In this document: in pieces, positions 1-5,607 of the stretch
How the letters are laid out: each line of letters begins with the position of its first letter
Numbering within the stretch: position 1 is the stretch's first letter
Assembly (NCBI GenBank): GCA_900756575.1
Contig: CAAEKQ010000019.1
Coordinates: 1-9,126, forward strand
DNA: 9,126 nt
Direction: 5' to 3'
From: an uncultured Oscillospiraceae bacterium
GTDB lineage: Bacteria > Bacillota > Clostridia > Oscillospirales > Oscillospiraceae
Program-made: the position numbers and the translations under genes
The notes under the pieces: generated by a model
The model's input: only the letters and a program-made list of their open reading frames with translations
The model's database searches: none
Told to the model about the DNA's origin: nothing

Positions 1-594
1 CGCGGCGAGGATCACGGCCTCGTTGCTCTGGCCCAGCATCAGCGCAATGATGCCCATGGAAAGGCTGCTGATGGAGCACACGCCTACGGAAAGTCCGTCC
101 AGTCCGTCGATGAAGTTCACTGCGTTGGTAATGGCCACGATCCAGCAGATGGTCACCGGAACGGCCAGTACCCCCAGGGACAGATAGGGCACGCCCAGAA
201 AGCCAAAGGGATGGGAGATGTAGCGAATGACCACGCCCTGGGATACGGGGATGGCGGCGGCAAGAATCTGCACCGCCAGTTTGAGCTTGGCATTCAGGTC
301 ATATTTATCGTCCACTACGCCCAGCACCACGATCACAAGCGCACCCAGCAGCATACCGATGAACTGACGGTTCAGGTGGCAGACAAATAGGGAAACCAGC
401 ACGAACGAGACGAAAATCGCCAGTCCGCCAATGGTTGGGATGGGGTGGTTGTGCATCCGGCGCTCGTCCTTGGGCACGTCCACAAAGCCAAACTTGGGGG
501 CCAATGCTTTGACCACCGGCGTTAATACAAACGAGATCAGGGCAGCCGCCAGCACCGCAATAAGGGCGGTAAGCAGCTGACGTTGGGTCGTCAT
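1..594 (-). CDS. Undecaprenyl-phosphate GlcNAc-1-phosphate transferase, TagO/WecA type (3' part missing)
   Basis: Integral membrane enzyme of the MraY/WecA family that moves a GlcNAc-1-phosphate (or related sugar phosphate) from UDP-sugar to undecaprenyl phosphate, the first step of teichoic acid or other envelope glycan synthesis. 198 codons are present and the frame is open to the window edge; the family usually has about 320-380 residues. Seen: a first hydrophobic segment at about residues 7-25, then VDVPKDERRMHNHPIPTIGG (38-57), the family's cytoplasmic signature; a second segment near 58-72; the acidic pair D95-D96 after a hydrophobic stretch; and NFIDGLDGL (160-168), the third hallmark. 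VDVPxDERRMHxxPxPxxGG is typical of TagO/WecA rather than MraY. The start at 594 has AGAAAGGA (602-609) seven bases upstream. It lies 14 bases after the trpS stop, so it is probably cotranscribed with trpS. The exact sugar substrate cannot be told from sequence. Confidence 0.92.
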   Translation of the reverse strand, partial: MTTQRQLLTALIAVLAAALISFVLTPVVKALAPKFGFVDVPKDERRMHNHPIPTIGGLAIFVSFVLVSLFVCHLNRQFIGMLLGALVIVVLGVVDDKYDLNAKLKLAVQILAAAIPVSQGVVIRYISHPFGFLGVPYLSLGVLAVPVTICWIVAITNAVNFIDGLDGLSVGVCSISSLSMGIIALMLGQSNEAVILAA

Positions 595-608
595 GAAACC
601 ATCCTTTC

Positions 609-1616
609 TCAGCGGGCCACAAAGCCGATCTTCTTATAGACCTTGCGCAGGGTCTTTTCGGCAATGTAGGAGGCCTTTTCTGCGCCCGCCTTGTAAACAC
701 TTTCAAGATATGCCTTGTCCTTGAGGATTCGCTGGGCCTCGTCGCGGATGGGGCCGGTGACGGAGATGACCGCCTCGCCCACGGCAGGCTTGAATTCGCC
801 GTAACCCTTGCCCTGGAACTCCGCCTCGATCTCAGCATAGGTCTTGCCGGTGCAGGCGGAATAGATCTCCATCAGGTTGGAGATGCCGGGCTTTTTCTGC
901 CGGTCATAGCGGACGCAGGTCTCGCTGTCGGTGACGGCGCGCTTAAATTTGCGCATAATGGTATCGTTGTCATCCTTGAGGTAGACGCAGCCGTTGGGGT
1001 CCTTGTCGGATTTGGACATTTTTGCGGTGGGGTTCTGAAGGCCCATGACCCGGGCGCCCACCTTGGGAATATAGGGCTCGGGGATCTTAAACACATCGCC
1101 GTAGAGGCCGTTGAAGCGATTGGCGATGTCGCGGGTCAGCTCTACGTGCTGCTTCTGATCCTCGCCCACGGGCACGAAGTCCGGACGATAGAGCAGAATG
1201 TCCGCAGCCATCAGGCTGGGATAGGCAAACAGACCGCCATTGATATTTTCCGCATTTTTCGCGCTTTTATCCTTAAACTGCGTCATTCTCGACAGCTCGC
1301 CAAACATGGTGTAGCACTGGAGCACCCAGCCCAGCTCAGCGTGCTGATGCACATGGCTCTGAATAAACAGCGTGTTCTTTTCGGGATCGAGACCGCAGGC
1401 GATATACTGGGCCAGCTGCGTCAGGGTGTGGCTGCGGAGATCCGCGGGATTCTGGCGGACGGTAATGGTGTGCATATCTGCCATAAAATAATAGCAGTCA
1501 AACTGCTCGGCAAGCTCTTTCCAGTTTTTAATGGCGCCAAGATAAGAGCCCAGAGTCAGATCGCCGCTGGGCTGAATGCCGGACAGGAGTACCTTTTTTT
1601 CTGCATTTGTATCCAT
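609..1616 (-). CDS. trpS: Tryptophanyl-tRNA synthetase
   Basis: Cytoplasmic class I aminoacyl-tRNA synthetase that charges tRNA-Trp with tryptophan using ATP. The protein has 335 residues, the normal length for bacterial TrpRS. Seen: SGIQPSGDLTLGSYLGAI near residues 12-28, containing the TxGN/S form of the HIGH motif (TLGS 21-24); the conserved stretches GLDPEKNTLFIQS, ERMTQF-like LSRMTQFKDKS, PSLMAADILLY and VPVGEDQKQHVELTRDIA; and KMSKS at 199-203. It aligns by eye along its length with the Bacillus subtilis enzyme. The start at 1616 is preferred over a further in-frame ATG at 1706 because AAGAAGG sits eight bases before it, while the extra 30 residues would run through the promoter -10 and -35. 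First gene of a likely two-gene unit with the TagO/WecA gene. No T-box leader was found in its short upstream region. Confidence 0.97.
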   Translation of the reverse strand: MDTNAEKKVLLSGIQPSGDLTLGSYLGAIKNWKELAEQFDCYYFMADMHTITVRQNPADLRSHTLTQLAQYIACGLDPEKNTLFIQSHVHQHAELGWVLQCYTMFGELSRMTQFKDKSAKNAENINGGLFAYPSLMAADILLYRPDFVPVGEDQKQHVELTRDIANRFNGLYGDVFKIPEPYIPKVGARVMGLQNPTAKMSKSDKDPNGCVYLKDDNDTIMRKFKRAVTDSETCVRYDRQKKPGISNLMEIYSACTGKTYAEIEAEFQGKGYGEFKPAVGEAVISVTGPIRDEAQRILKDKAYLESVYKAGAEKASYIAEKTLRKVYKKIGFVAR

Positions 1617-1624
1617 ATTGCAAA

Positions 1625-1631
1625 CCTTCTT
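1625..1631 (-). promoter_or_regulatory. Ribosome binding site deciding the trpS start
   Basis: On the minus strand this reads AAGAAGG and ends eight bases before the ATG at 1616. It fixes the start there and rules out the longer in-frame start at 1706, which overlaps the promoter. Confidence 0.75.
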
Positions 1632-1677
1632 TGAGTTGAAATTCAGAGATGTTTCTTGTATTTGTACAATCTTATGT

Positions 1678-1706
1678 ATTCTAGCACAGTATGTCTTTTT
1701 TTTCAA
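1678..1706 (-). promoter_or_regulatory. Sigma-A-type promoter of trpS
   Basis: Minus strand: -35 TTGAAA (1701-1706), a 17-base spacer, and -10 TAGAAT (1678-1683) preceded by TGC, giving an extended -10 element. The predicted transcript starts near 1671, leaving a leader of about 55 bases before the trpS start. This is too short for a classical T-box. Confidence 0.8.
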
Positions 1707-1733
1707 TTCAAAATCAGAAATTAATCGCGAATT

Positions 1734-1772
1734 AAAGGTGCTCTTGTAGAATATAAATTACAAAGGCACTTT
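1734..1772. repeat. Imperfect inverted repeat between divergent promoters
   Basis: Arms AAAGGTGCTCTTGTA (1734-1748) and TACAAAGGCACTTT (1759-1772) pair with one bulged base, one wobble and one mismatch around a ten-base loop. There is no U-tract after it on either strand, so it is not an obvious terminator. It lies between the trpS promoter and the promoter at 1840 in AT-rich DNA, where it could be a protein binding site or chance. The rest of 1707-1839 shows nothing I can name. Confidence 0.3.
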
Positions 1773-1839
1773 GCATGAAAACAAAACGCCAAAATGACTA
1801 AAATCACAACCTATTAATCGAAAAATTTTGGTAAAAACG

Positions 1840-1869
1840 TTGACGAATGTGCGAAACAAATGCTATAAT
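1840..1869 (+). promoter_or_regulatory. Sigma-A-type promoter of the small secreted/membrane gene pair
   Basis: -35 TTGACG (1840-1845), an 18-base spacer and a perfect -10 TATAAT (1864-1869) preceded by TGC, an extended -10. The predicted start is near 1876, so the leader before the first gene is about 80-105 bases depending on which start codon is used. Confidence 0.8.
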
Positions 1870-1942
1870 AAGGTTGAGATGGAGACGCTTGACGACAGAA
1901 ATGACATGAGTAGTGGAAGTATCTGAAAAATAGTGTCTGAAT

Positions 1943-1968
1943 AGAGGTTAAGAAAAATGAAGGCATAG
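1943..1968 (+). other. SD sequence plus three-codon reading frame (ATG AAG GCA TAG) ahead of the secreted protein gene
   Basis: AGAGG (1943-1947) lies nine bases before an ATG at 1957, which is the best translation start in this leader, yet that frame stops after three codons. The signal-peptide frame is open from 1961 in another phase. Removing one base just after this ATG would join it to the downstream gene and give a normal positively charged signal-peptide start (M-R/K-x-R-I-V-T-F-M...). This is therefore either a 1-base indel that damaged the real start, or a mini-ORF coupled to the next start at 1982. Confidence 0.45.
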
Positions 1969-1981
1969 GATAGTAACATTT

Positions 1982-2323
1982 ATGTTGACCATTTGCATGA
2001 TAGCAACACTTTGTGCGCCAGCATTTGCTACTGAAAAAGCTCAAGATACTGGCGACGTTGTGCTTGTTGTTGAAGGGCGTGATATGCAAATTTATTCTGA
2101 GCCTGCAGGTGAAGTGATTGATTCACAATCAGTTGGAAGCGTTTCGATAAGCAATACGGCTGTGGCTGATTCTGGAAGTGTTATTGAGAACTATTCGAAC
2201 TACGTGTGGGCGGAAGCGAATGCATCAACAAGTAAAACGGTTAAGAGTGCAATTGCAACGTTCTCGGCGTACCAGCCGGGGTATAATACATTTACTTGTT
2301 CTCTTAAGGCAGCAGTTCCGTGA
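1982..2323 (+). CDS. Small secreted protein of unknown function
   Basis: Not recognised. 113 residues from the ATG at 1982. Residues 1-16 (MLTICMIATLCAPAFA) form a hydrophobic signal-peptide core with an AFA cleavage motif before T17. The mature part, about 97 residues, is rich in Ser, Ala, Val and Asn, acidic overall (about eleven Asp/Glu against about five Lys/Arg) and has one cysteine near the C-terminus; no membrane segment follows. The start has only a weak AGGA (1967-1970) eleven bases upstream, and the signal peptide lacks a positive n-region, which is in frame just upstream (codons for RHRIVTF from 1961) but has no start codon there. The base composition is visibly AT-richer than the neighbouring synthetase genes. 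It is probably cotranscribed with the 64-residue membrane protein gene 28 bases downstream. It may be functional from 1982 or damaged at its 5' end. Confidence 0.6.
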   Translation: MLTICMIATLCAPAFATEKAQDTGDVVLVVEGRDMQIYSEPAGEVIDSQSVGSVSISNTAVADSGSVIENYSNYVWAEANASTSKTVKSAIATFSAYQPGYNTFTCSLKAAVP

Positions 2324-2338
2324 CATTTGCGAGTAAAT

Positions 2339-2343
2339 GGAGG
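2339..2343 (+). promoter_or_regulatory. Ribosome binding site deciding the start of the 64-residue membrane protein
   Basis: GGAGG ends eight bases before the ATG at 2352. The in-frame ATG at 2337 overlaps this SD sequence, so the five residues MEAVD are simply the SD region translated and are not expected in the protein. Confidence 0.75.
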
Positions 2344-2351
2344 CGGTTGAT

Positions 2352-2546
2352 ATGAAAATTGGAGGTCATTGGTCTGTATTTCAGGTCAACCAGATGAACC
2401 GGCAGTTGCGGCAGAAGGCATTGAACGACCAGAGTGAGGAAGAAGCGTATGCTAGAGGGAAGAGCTACGCAAAGGGTCAGATGATCACGGTAGGCGTAAT
2501 ACTGGGGATTGCGATTCTTTTGTTAATTGTACTGCACTTCCTGTAA
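2352..2546 (+). CDS. Small tail-anchored membrane protein of unknown function
   Basis: Not recognised. 64 residues from the ATG at 2352, which has an ideal GGAGG. Residues 1-41 are polar and rich in Gln, Arg, Lys and Glu (for example NQMNRQLRQKALND), consistent with a short amphipathic or coiled helix. Residues about 44-64 (from MITVGVILG to the end) form a single membrane segment reaching the C-terminus. This suggests a protein anchored in the cytoplasmic membrane by its tail with the N-terminal part in the cytoplasm. It follows the secreted-protein gene by 28 bases with no terminator between, so the two probably share one transcript. Its stop codon is the first base pair region of the downstream hairpin. 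Any role, such as partner or protector of the secreted protein, is speculation. Confidence 0.65.
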   Translation: MKIGGHWSVFQVNQMNRQLRQKALNDQSEEEAYARGKSYAKGQMITVGVILGIAILLLIVLHFL

Positions 2547-2610
2547 CATATGTTATTGACGCAGACCAGGTCTTGTGTATGAGACCTGGTCTGCTATGTT
2601 ATACTTTTTT
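2544..2610 (+). terminator. Intrinsic terminator after the small gene pair
   Basis: A perfect 13-base-pair stem (2561-2573 with 2582-2594, eight-base loop) is extended by a second 7-base-pair stem, TAACATA (2544-2550) with TATGTTA (2595-2601), leaving a ten-base bulge on the left side. The outer stem brings the helix to within three bases of a run of six T (2605-2610). It begins on the stop codon of the membrane protein gene and lies just before the gltX promoter. Confidence 0.75.
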
Positions 2611-2618
2611 ATTTCCTC

Positions 2619-2646
2619 TTGACATCCCGGCCTTGTAAAATATAAT
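2619..2646 (+). promoter_or_regulatory. Sigma-A-type promoter of gltX
   Basis: Consensus -35 TTGACA (2619-2624), a 16-base spacer and consensus -10 TATAAT (2641-2646). The transcript would start near 2653, giving a leader of under 30 bases, with no room for a T-box or other riboswitch. The gene looks constitutively and strongly expressed. Confidence 0.85.
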
Positions 2647-2680
2647 AATAAAGAATATGAAAACCATCAGGAGGTATACC

Positions 2681-4183
2681 ATGAACTATTTTGAGGAGAT
2701 GGAGGCGCGGATCCCCCACGGACGGGTGCGCACCCGGTTTGCGCCCAGCCCCACCGGCTATATGCACGTGGGCAACCTGCGCACGGCCCTCTATACCTAT
2801 TTTATTGCACGGCACGCAGGCGGCGATTTTATTCTCCGCATTGAGGATACCGATCAGAAGCGCAAGGTGGAGGACGCCGTGGCGGTGATCAAGCGCACCA
2901 TGGCAGACTGCGGCCTTGATTACGACGAAGGCCCCGATGTGGGCGGCCCCGTTGGCCCCTATGTCCAGACCGAGCGCCGGGAGATTTACAAGAAGTACGC
3001 CGAGCTCTTGGTGGAAAAGGGCGCGGCCTATCGCTGCTTCTGCACCGGGGAGCGTCTGGAGGCTCTGCATGCTCAGGATCCCAATGCAAAATATGACGGC
3101 CACTGCCGCCATCTTTCTCAGGAGGAAATTCAGAAGAATCTGGACGAGGGCGTACCCTATGTCATCCGCCAGATCATCCCCGAGGGCCAGACCACGTTCC
3201 ACGATGCGGTCTATGGCGACATCACCGTGGACAACAGCGAGCTGGACGATCAGGTGCTGCTGAAGTCCGACGGCCTGCCCACCTATAACTTTGCCAACGT
3301 GGTGGACGACCATCTCATGGGCATCACCCATGTGGTTCGGGGCAGTGAGTATCTGTCCTCCACTCCTAAGTATAACCTGCTCTATGAGGCATTCGGCTGG
3401 GAGATTCCCACCTATGTCCACTGCGCCAGCGTCATGATTACCGACCCTGAGACCGGCAACGTCCGCAAGATGTCCAAGCGCCACGGCGACCCCTCCTATG
3501 AGGATCTGCTGAAAATGGGCTATCTGTCTCAGGCTGTGAAGAACTATGTGTCCCTTTTGGGCTGGAGCCCCAGAGGCGAGATTGCCGAGCAGGAGTTCTT
3601 CACCATGGACGAGCTGTGCAAGGCCTTTGACATCGAGGGCATTTCCAAGTCTCCCTCGGCCTTTGACCTGGAGAAGCTCAACTACTTCAACAGCACCTAT
3701 CTCAAGGAACTGACTCCCGAGAAATTCTCCGTCGCCGCTCAGCCCTGGATTGACAAGGCCATTGCCCAGGAGAATGTGGACAAAACTCAGATTGCGCCCC
3801 TGCTCCAGACCCGTCTGGATCGGCTGGATCAGATTCCGGAGATGATCGCGTTCCTGAACGAGCTGCCGGAATACGACATCGCTCTCTACACCAACAAGAA
3901 GAACAAGCTCACCGCCGAGAGCTCCAAGGAACTGCTGCAAAAGGAGACGGATGCGCTGACGGCTCTCACCGAGTGGAGCTATGATTCCATTCACGATGCA
4001 CTGTATGCCCTGGCGGAAGCCGACGGCATTAAGATCGGCAAGGTCATGTGGCCCCTGCGGATCGCGGCGGCGGGCAAGTCCGTCACCCCCGGCGGCGCAA
4101 TTGAAATCGCGCTGATTCTGGGCCGGGACGAGACCCTGCGCCGTCTGAATCTGGGCCTTTCCAAGCTGGAGGCACAGGCGTGA
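2681..4183 (+). CDS. gltX: Glutamyl-tRNA synthetase
   Basis: Cytoplasmic class I synthetase that charges tRNA-Glu with glutamate; in Clostridia the enzyme may also mischarge tRNA-Gln for later amidation, which cannot be decided here. 500 residues, normal for bacterial GluRS. Seen: RTRFAPSPTGYMHVGNLRTA near 17-36 with the HIGH motif as HVGN (29-32); the ILRIEDTDQKR stretch; a zinc-binding knuckle with C119, C121, C142 and H144, matching the CxC...CxH set of the Escherichia coli enzyme; LPTYNFANVVDDHLMGITHV; and the KMSKR form of KMSKS at 263-267. The C-terminal anticodon-binding part includes GKVMWPLRIA and GGAIEIALILG. The start at 2681 has AGGAGG (2669-2674) six bases upstream; an in-frame ATG at 2657 has no such site and lies at the predicted transcript start. 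Its last bases overlap the Nudix gene (GTGA). Confidence 0.97.
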   Translation: MNYFEEMEARIPHGRVRTRFAPSPTGYMHVGNLRTALYTYFIARHAGGDFILRIEDTDQKRKVEDAVAVIKRTMADCGLDYDEGPDVGGPVGPYVQTERREIYKKYAELLVEKGAAYRCFCTGERLEALHAQDPNAKYDGHCRHLSQEEIQKNLDEGVPYVIRQIIPEGQTTFHDAVYGDITVDNSELDDQVLLKSDGLPTYNFANVVDDHLMGITHVVRGSEYLSSTPKYNLLYEAFGWEIPTYVHCASVMITDPETGNVRKMSKRHGDPSYEDLLKMGYLSQAVKNYVSLLGWSPRGEIAEQEFFTMDELCKAFDIEGISKSPSAFDLEKLNYFNSTYLKELTPEKFSVAAQPWIDKAIAQENVDKTQIAPLLQTRLDRLDQIPEMIAFLNELPEYDIALYTNKKNKLTAESSKELLQKETDALTALTEWSYDSIHDALYALAEADGIKIGKVMWPLRIAAAGKSVTPGGAIEIALILGRDETLRRLNLGLSKLEAQA

Positions 4184-4566
4184 CCGAGGTTGTTGCCGCG
4201 CTGATTTGGGACGGGGAGCGGTTTCTGATCTGTCAGCGTCCTGAAAATAAAGCCCGGGGACTGCTATGGGAGTTCGTGGGCGGCAAGGTGGAGCCCGGGG
4301 AGACAAAGCCCCAGGCGCTGATTCGGGAATGCCGGGAGGAATTGGGGATCACCGTAGCCCCGGCGGAGCTGTTTATGGAGCTCGACCATGTGTACCCCGA
4401 TCTCACCATTCACCTGAGCCTGTATCACTGCACCATCGCCCAGGGAACGCCCCAGCTGCTGGAGCATCATGCCATGGCCTGGATTTGCCCGGAGGAGATT
4501 CCAAACTATGAATTCTGCCCGGCGGATGCGGAGATTTTGGCGCGGATTCAGAAGCAATACGGATAA
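4180..4566 (+). CDS. mutT: MutT-type Nudix hydrolase (8-oxo-dGTP diphosphatase)
   Basis: 128-residue cytoplasmic Nudix protein, expected to hydrolyse oxidised nucleotides such as 8-oxo-dGTP to the monophosphate and so keep them out of DNA. The Nudix box is perfect: G35-x5-E41-x7-R49-E50-C51-x-E53-E54-x-G56-I57. The stretch before it (FLICQRPENKARGLLWEFVGGK) has the arginine and W/L-E-F-x-G-G-K layout of MutT/CTP-pyrophosphohydrolase proteins, and the length matches MutT. The start is GTG at 4180, overlapping the gltX stop by four bases (GTGA), with GGAGG (4168-4172) seven bases upstream inside gltX, so translation is probably coupled. Followed by a strong terminator. Other Nudix substrates cannot be excluded from sequence alone. 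Confidence 0.9.
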   Translation: MTEVVAALIWDGERFLICQRPENKARGLLWEFVGGKVEPGETKPQALIRECREELGITVAPAELFMELDHVYPDLTIHLSLYHCTIAQGTPQLLEHHAMAWICPEEIPNYEFCPADAEILARIQKQYG

Positions 4567-4577
4567 CGAGGAATCAC

Positions 4578-4617
4578 AAAAAGCGTGCTGCCAGGGAAAA
4601 CGGCGGCACGCTTTTTT
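4578..4617 (+). terminator. Intrinsic terminator of the gltX-mutT operon
   Basis: Stem of 15 pairs including A-T ends: 4578-4592 with 4602-4616, one G-U pair, nine-base loop, followed by the six-T run 4612-4617. It starts 11 bases after the Nudix stop codon. The A-rich left foot pairs with the T-tract, so it could work in both directions. Confidence 0.9.
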
Positions 4618-4622
4618 GGGAC

Positions 4623-4651
4623 TTGAAGAATCCTCCAAGCTGTGATATAAT
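4623..4651 (+). promoter_or_regulatory. Sigma-A-type promoter of the tRNA-Pro gene
   Basis: -35 TTGAAG (4623-4628), a 17-base spacer and a perfect -10 TATAAT (4646-4651) preceded by TGA, an extended -10. The predicted start near 4658 lies about five bases before the mature tRNA. Confidence 0.8.
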
Positions 4652-4662
4652 AAATAAAAAAT

Positions 4663-4738
4663 CCGGGTGTGGCGCAGTTGGTAGCGCGGGTGGTTTGGGA
4701 CCATCAGGCCGCAGGTTCGAACCCTGTCACTCGGACCA
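4663..4738 (+). tRNA. tRNA-Pro (anticodon UGG)
   Basis: 76 bases fold into a complete cloverleaf: acceptor CCGGGTG/CACTCGG with one G-U pair; D arm GCGC-AGTTGGTA-GCGC; anticodon stem GGTGG/CCATC with one G-U; loop TTTGGGA with anticodon TGG; five-base variable loop AGGCC; T arm GCAGG-TTCGAAC-CCTGT; discriminator A and an encoded CCA. The C1-G72 pair and the GG at positions 35-36 fit proline identity. It has its own promoter and terminator and is a single-gene unit. UGG can read all or most proline codons by wobble. Confidence 0.97.
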
Positions 4739-4739
4739 T

Positions 4740-4780
4740 AAAATACGGTAGTCCATGATACAATGGGCTACCGTATTTTT
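4740..4780 (+). terminator. Intrinsic terminator of the tRNA gene
   Basis: 14-pair stem (4741-4754 with 4765-4778) with one G-U pair and a ten-base loop, running into TTTTT and then a pyrimidine-rich stretch. It begins two bases after the tRNA CCA. Confidence 0.9.
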
Positions 4781-4904
4781 CTCTTTCTACTACAAAATAC
4801 GCGCCCACATTGATGCGCTTTGCGAGCAGCCCTGTGCTGATTGCCAGCTCCAGCGCCATTTTGTGCCGCACGATGGAACAGATCAACTCATGTATCAAAT
4901 AAAA
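4781..4904. other. Intergenic stretch without a supported gene
   Basis: Between the tRNA terminator and the regulator's control region there is about 125 bases without a start codon and ribosome binding site that fit together. The minus strand is open from a TTG near 4898 back through the terminator and tRNA and reads like ordinary protein for about 43 residues (MALELAISTGLLAKRINVGA in the middle), so it could be a relict of an older gene. It has no SD sequence and I do not call it a gene. Confidence 0.4.
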
Positions 4905-4909
4905 TTATG

Positions 4910-4955
4910 GTAACAAACCCCTTGACAGAGTAACAGTGTTATGGTACATTGTTAC
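4910..4955 (+). promoter_or_regulatory. Probable operator: repeated GTAACA/TGTTAC elements
   Basis: GTAACA occurs at 4910-4915 and 4930-4935 and its inverse TGTTAC at 4950-4955, each start 20 bases from the next. Within this, TAACA-G-TGTTA (4931-4941) is a perfect palindrome centred on 4936, exactly the middle of the promoter spacer (4928-4944). TTATGGTAACA (4905-4915) is nearly repeated at 4939-4948. A dyad between -35 and -10 is how MerR-type regulators bind, and the first gene downstream encodes a MerR-like helix-turn-helix protein, so self-regulation is likely. Confidence 0.6.
4922..4950 (+). promoter_or_regulatory. Promoter of the DUF4004-bactofilin operon
   Basis: Consensus -35 TTGACA (4922-4927), a 17-base spacer and -10 TACATT (4945-4950). 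The start would be near 4957, so the leader is only about 12 bases and the SD sequence GAGGTG (4958-4963) is almost at the 5' end. Confidence 0.75.
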
Positions 4956-4968
4956 ATGAGGTGAGAAT

Positions 4969-5607
4969 ATGGAGGAAAATCTGATTACAAAGAAAGAGCT
5001 GCTGGAGATCACCGGAATCTCCTACGGGGCGCTGTACCGCTGGAAGCGGATGAAGCTGCTGCCCGACGAGTGGTTTATCCATCGCTCCACCTTTACCGGC
5101 CATGAGACGTTCTTCCCCCGGGATAAGGTGCTGGAGCGGGTGGCGGAGATTCAGCGGCTCAAGGAATCCATGAGTCTGGACGAAATTGCAAGACTGTTCC
5201 AGCCCGGTCCCCCCGGCGAGGTATCCCTGACGGTGCAGGATGCGGCGGCAGCGGGCATTGCGGTTCCGCCGGTGATCAATCAATATCTGGCGCTGTCCGG
5301 CGGCGACGGGGCGTTCCCCTATGAGGCGCTGCTGGGGCTCTATACCTTCTCTCAGCTGCTGATGGAGGGCTCCGTCAGCAGGGAAGAAGCCTATGCCGCG
5401 GCGCAGGCGGTTTCGGCAGTGGATCCGGAGATATCCGAGCCGGTGGTCTATGTTGTGCGAAAATATGGCGTTCCCTTCTGCATTACGGCGGGGGAAATGC
5501 AGAAAATACAATTTGACAGTGATGCAGCCCTGGCGGCAACGGTATCGGTCAGTCAGCAAAAGCGTGCGCTGGATACCCTGCTGGGCGAGAAAGGAATGAT
5601 TTCATGA
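4969..5607 (+). CDS. YhbD-like DUF4004 protein, MerR-type helix-turn-helix regulator
   Basis: 212 residues. Residues about 5-30 (LITKKELLEITGISYGALYR) form a MerR-like helix-turn-helix, followed by WKRMKLLPDEWFIHRSTFTG and HETFFPRDKVLERVAEIQRL (about 56-75), a strongly conserved opening I recognise from Bacillus subtilis YhbD (DUF4004), where the gene sits beside the bactofilin genes yhbE and yhbF. Residues about 76-212 are a less conserved helical part with no membrane segment. It probably binds DNA in the cytoplasm; the symmetric TAACA/TGTTA repeats in its own promoter are the natural target. The start at 4969 follows GAGGTG by five bases. Its stop overlaps the bactofilin start (ATGA), so the two are translated together. 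Function of this family is not established; a transcription regulator role is inferred from the fold and operator. Confidence 0.85.
   Translation: MEENLITKKELLEITGISYGALYRWKRMKLLPDEWFIHRSTFTGHETFFPRDKVLERVAEIQRLKESMSLDEIARLFQPGPPGEVSLTVQDAAAAGIAVPPVINQYLALSGGDGAFPYEALLGLYTFSQLLMEGSVSREEAYAAAQAVSAVDPEISEPVVYVVRKYGVPFCITAGEMQKIQFDSDAALAATVSVSQQKRALDTLLGEKGMIS

Noticed and set aside
1617..1706. In-frame 30-residue N-terminal extension of TrpRS from an ATG at 1706
   Set aside because: It overlaps the -10 and -35 of the promoter and has no SD; the start at 1616 has one and gives the usual family length.
1814..2089. 91-codon minus-strand frame rich in Phe, Ser, Cys and His
   Set aside because: Composition typical of antisense of AT-rich DNA, crosses the plus-strand promoter, no SD sequence.
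2609..4306. Long open frame of 565 codons on the minus strand opposite gltX
   Set aside because: It is the antisense shadow of a well-supported GluRS gene, kept open by GC-rich codon positions; no family features or ribosome binding site of its own.
4704..4898. 64-codon minus-strand frame ending in VTGFEPAA
   Set aside because: The end is the antisense of the tRNA T arm, a well-known false-protein artefact, and the frame runs through the tRNA terminator. Only the upstream part is kept as a weak relict idea.
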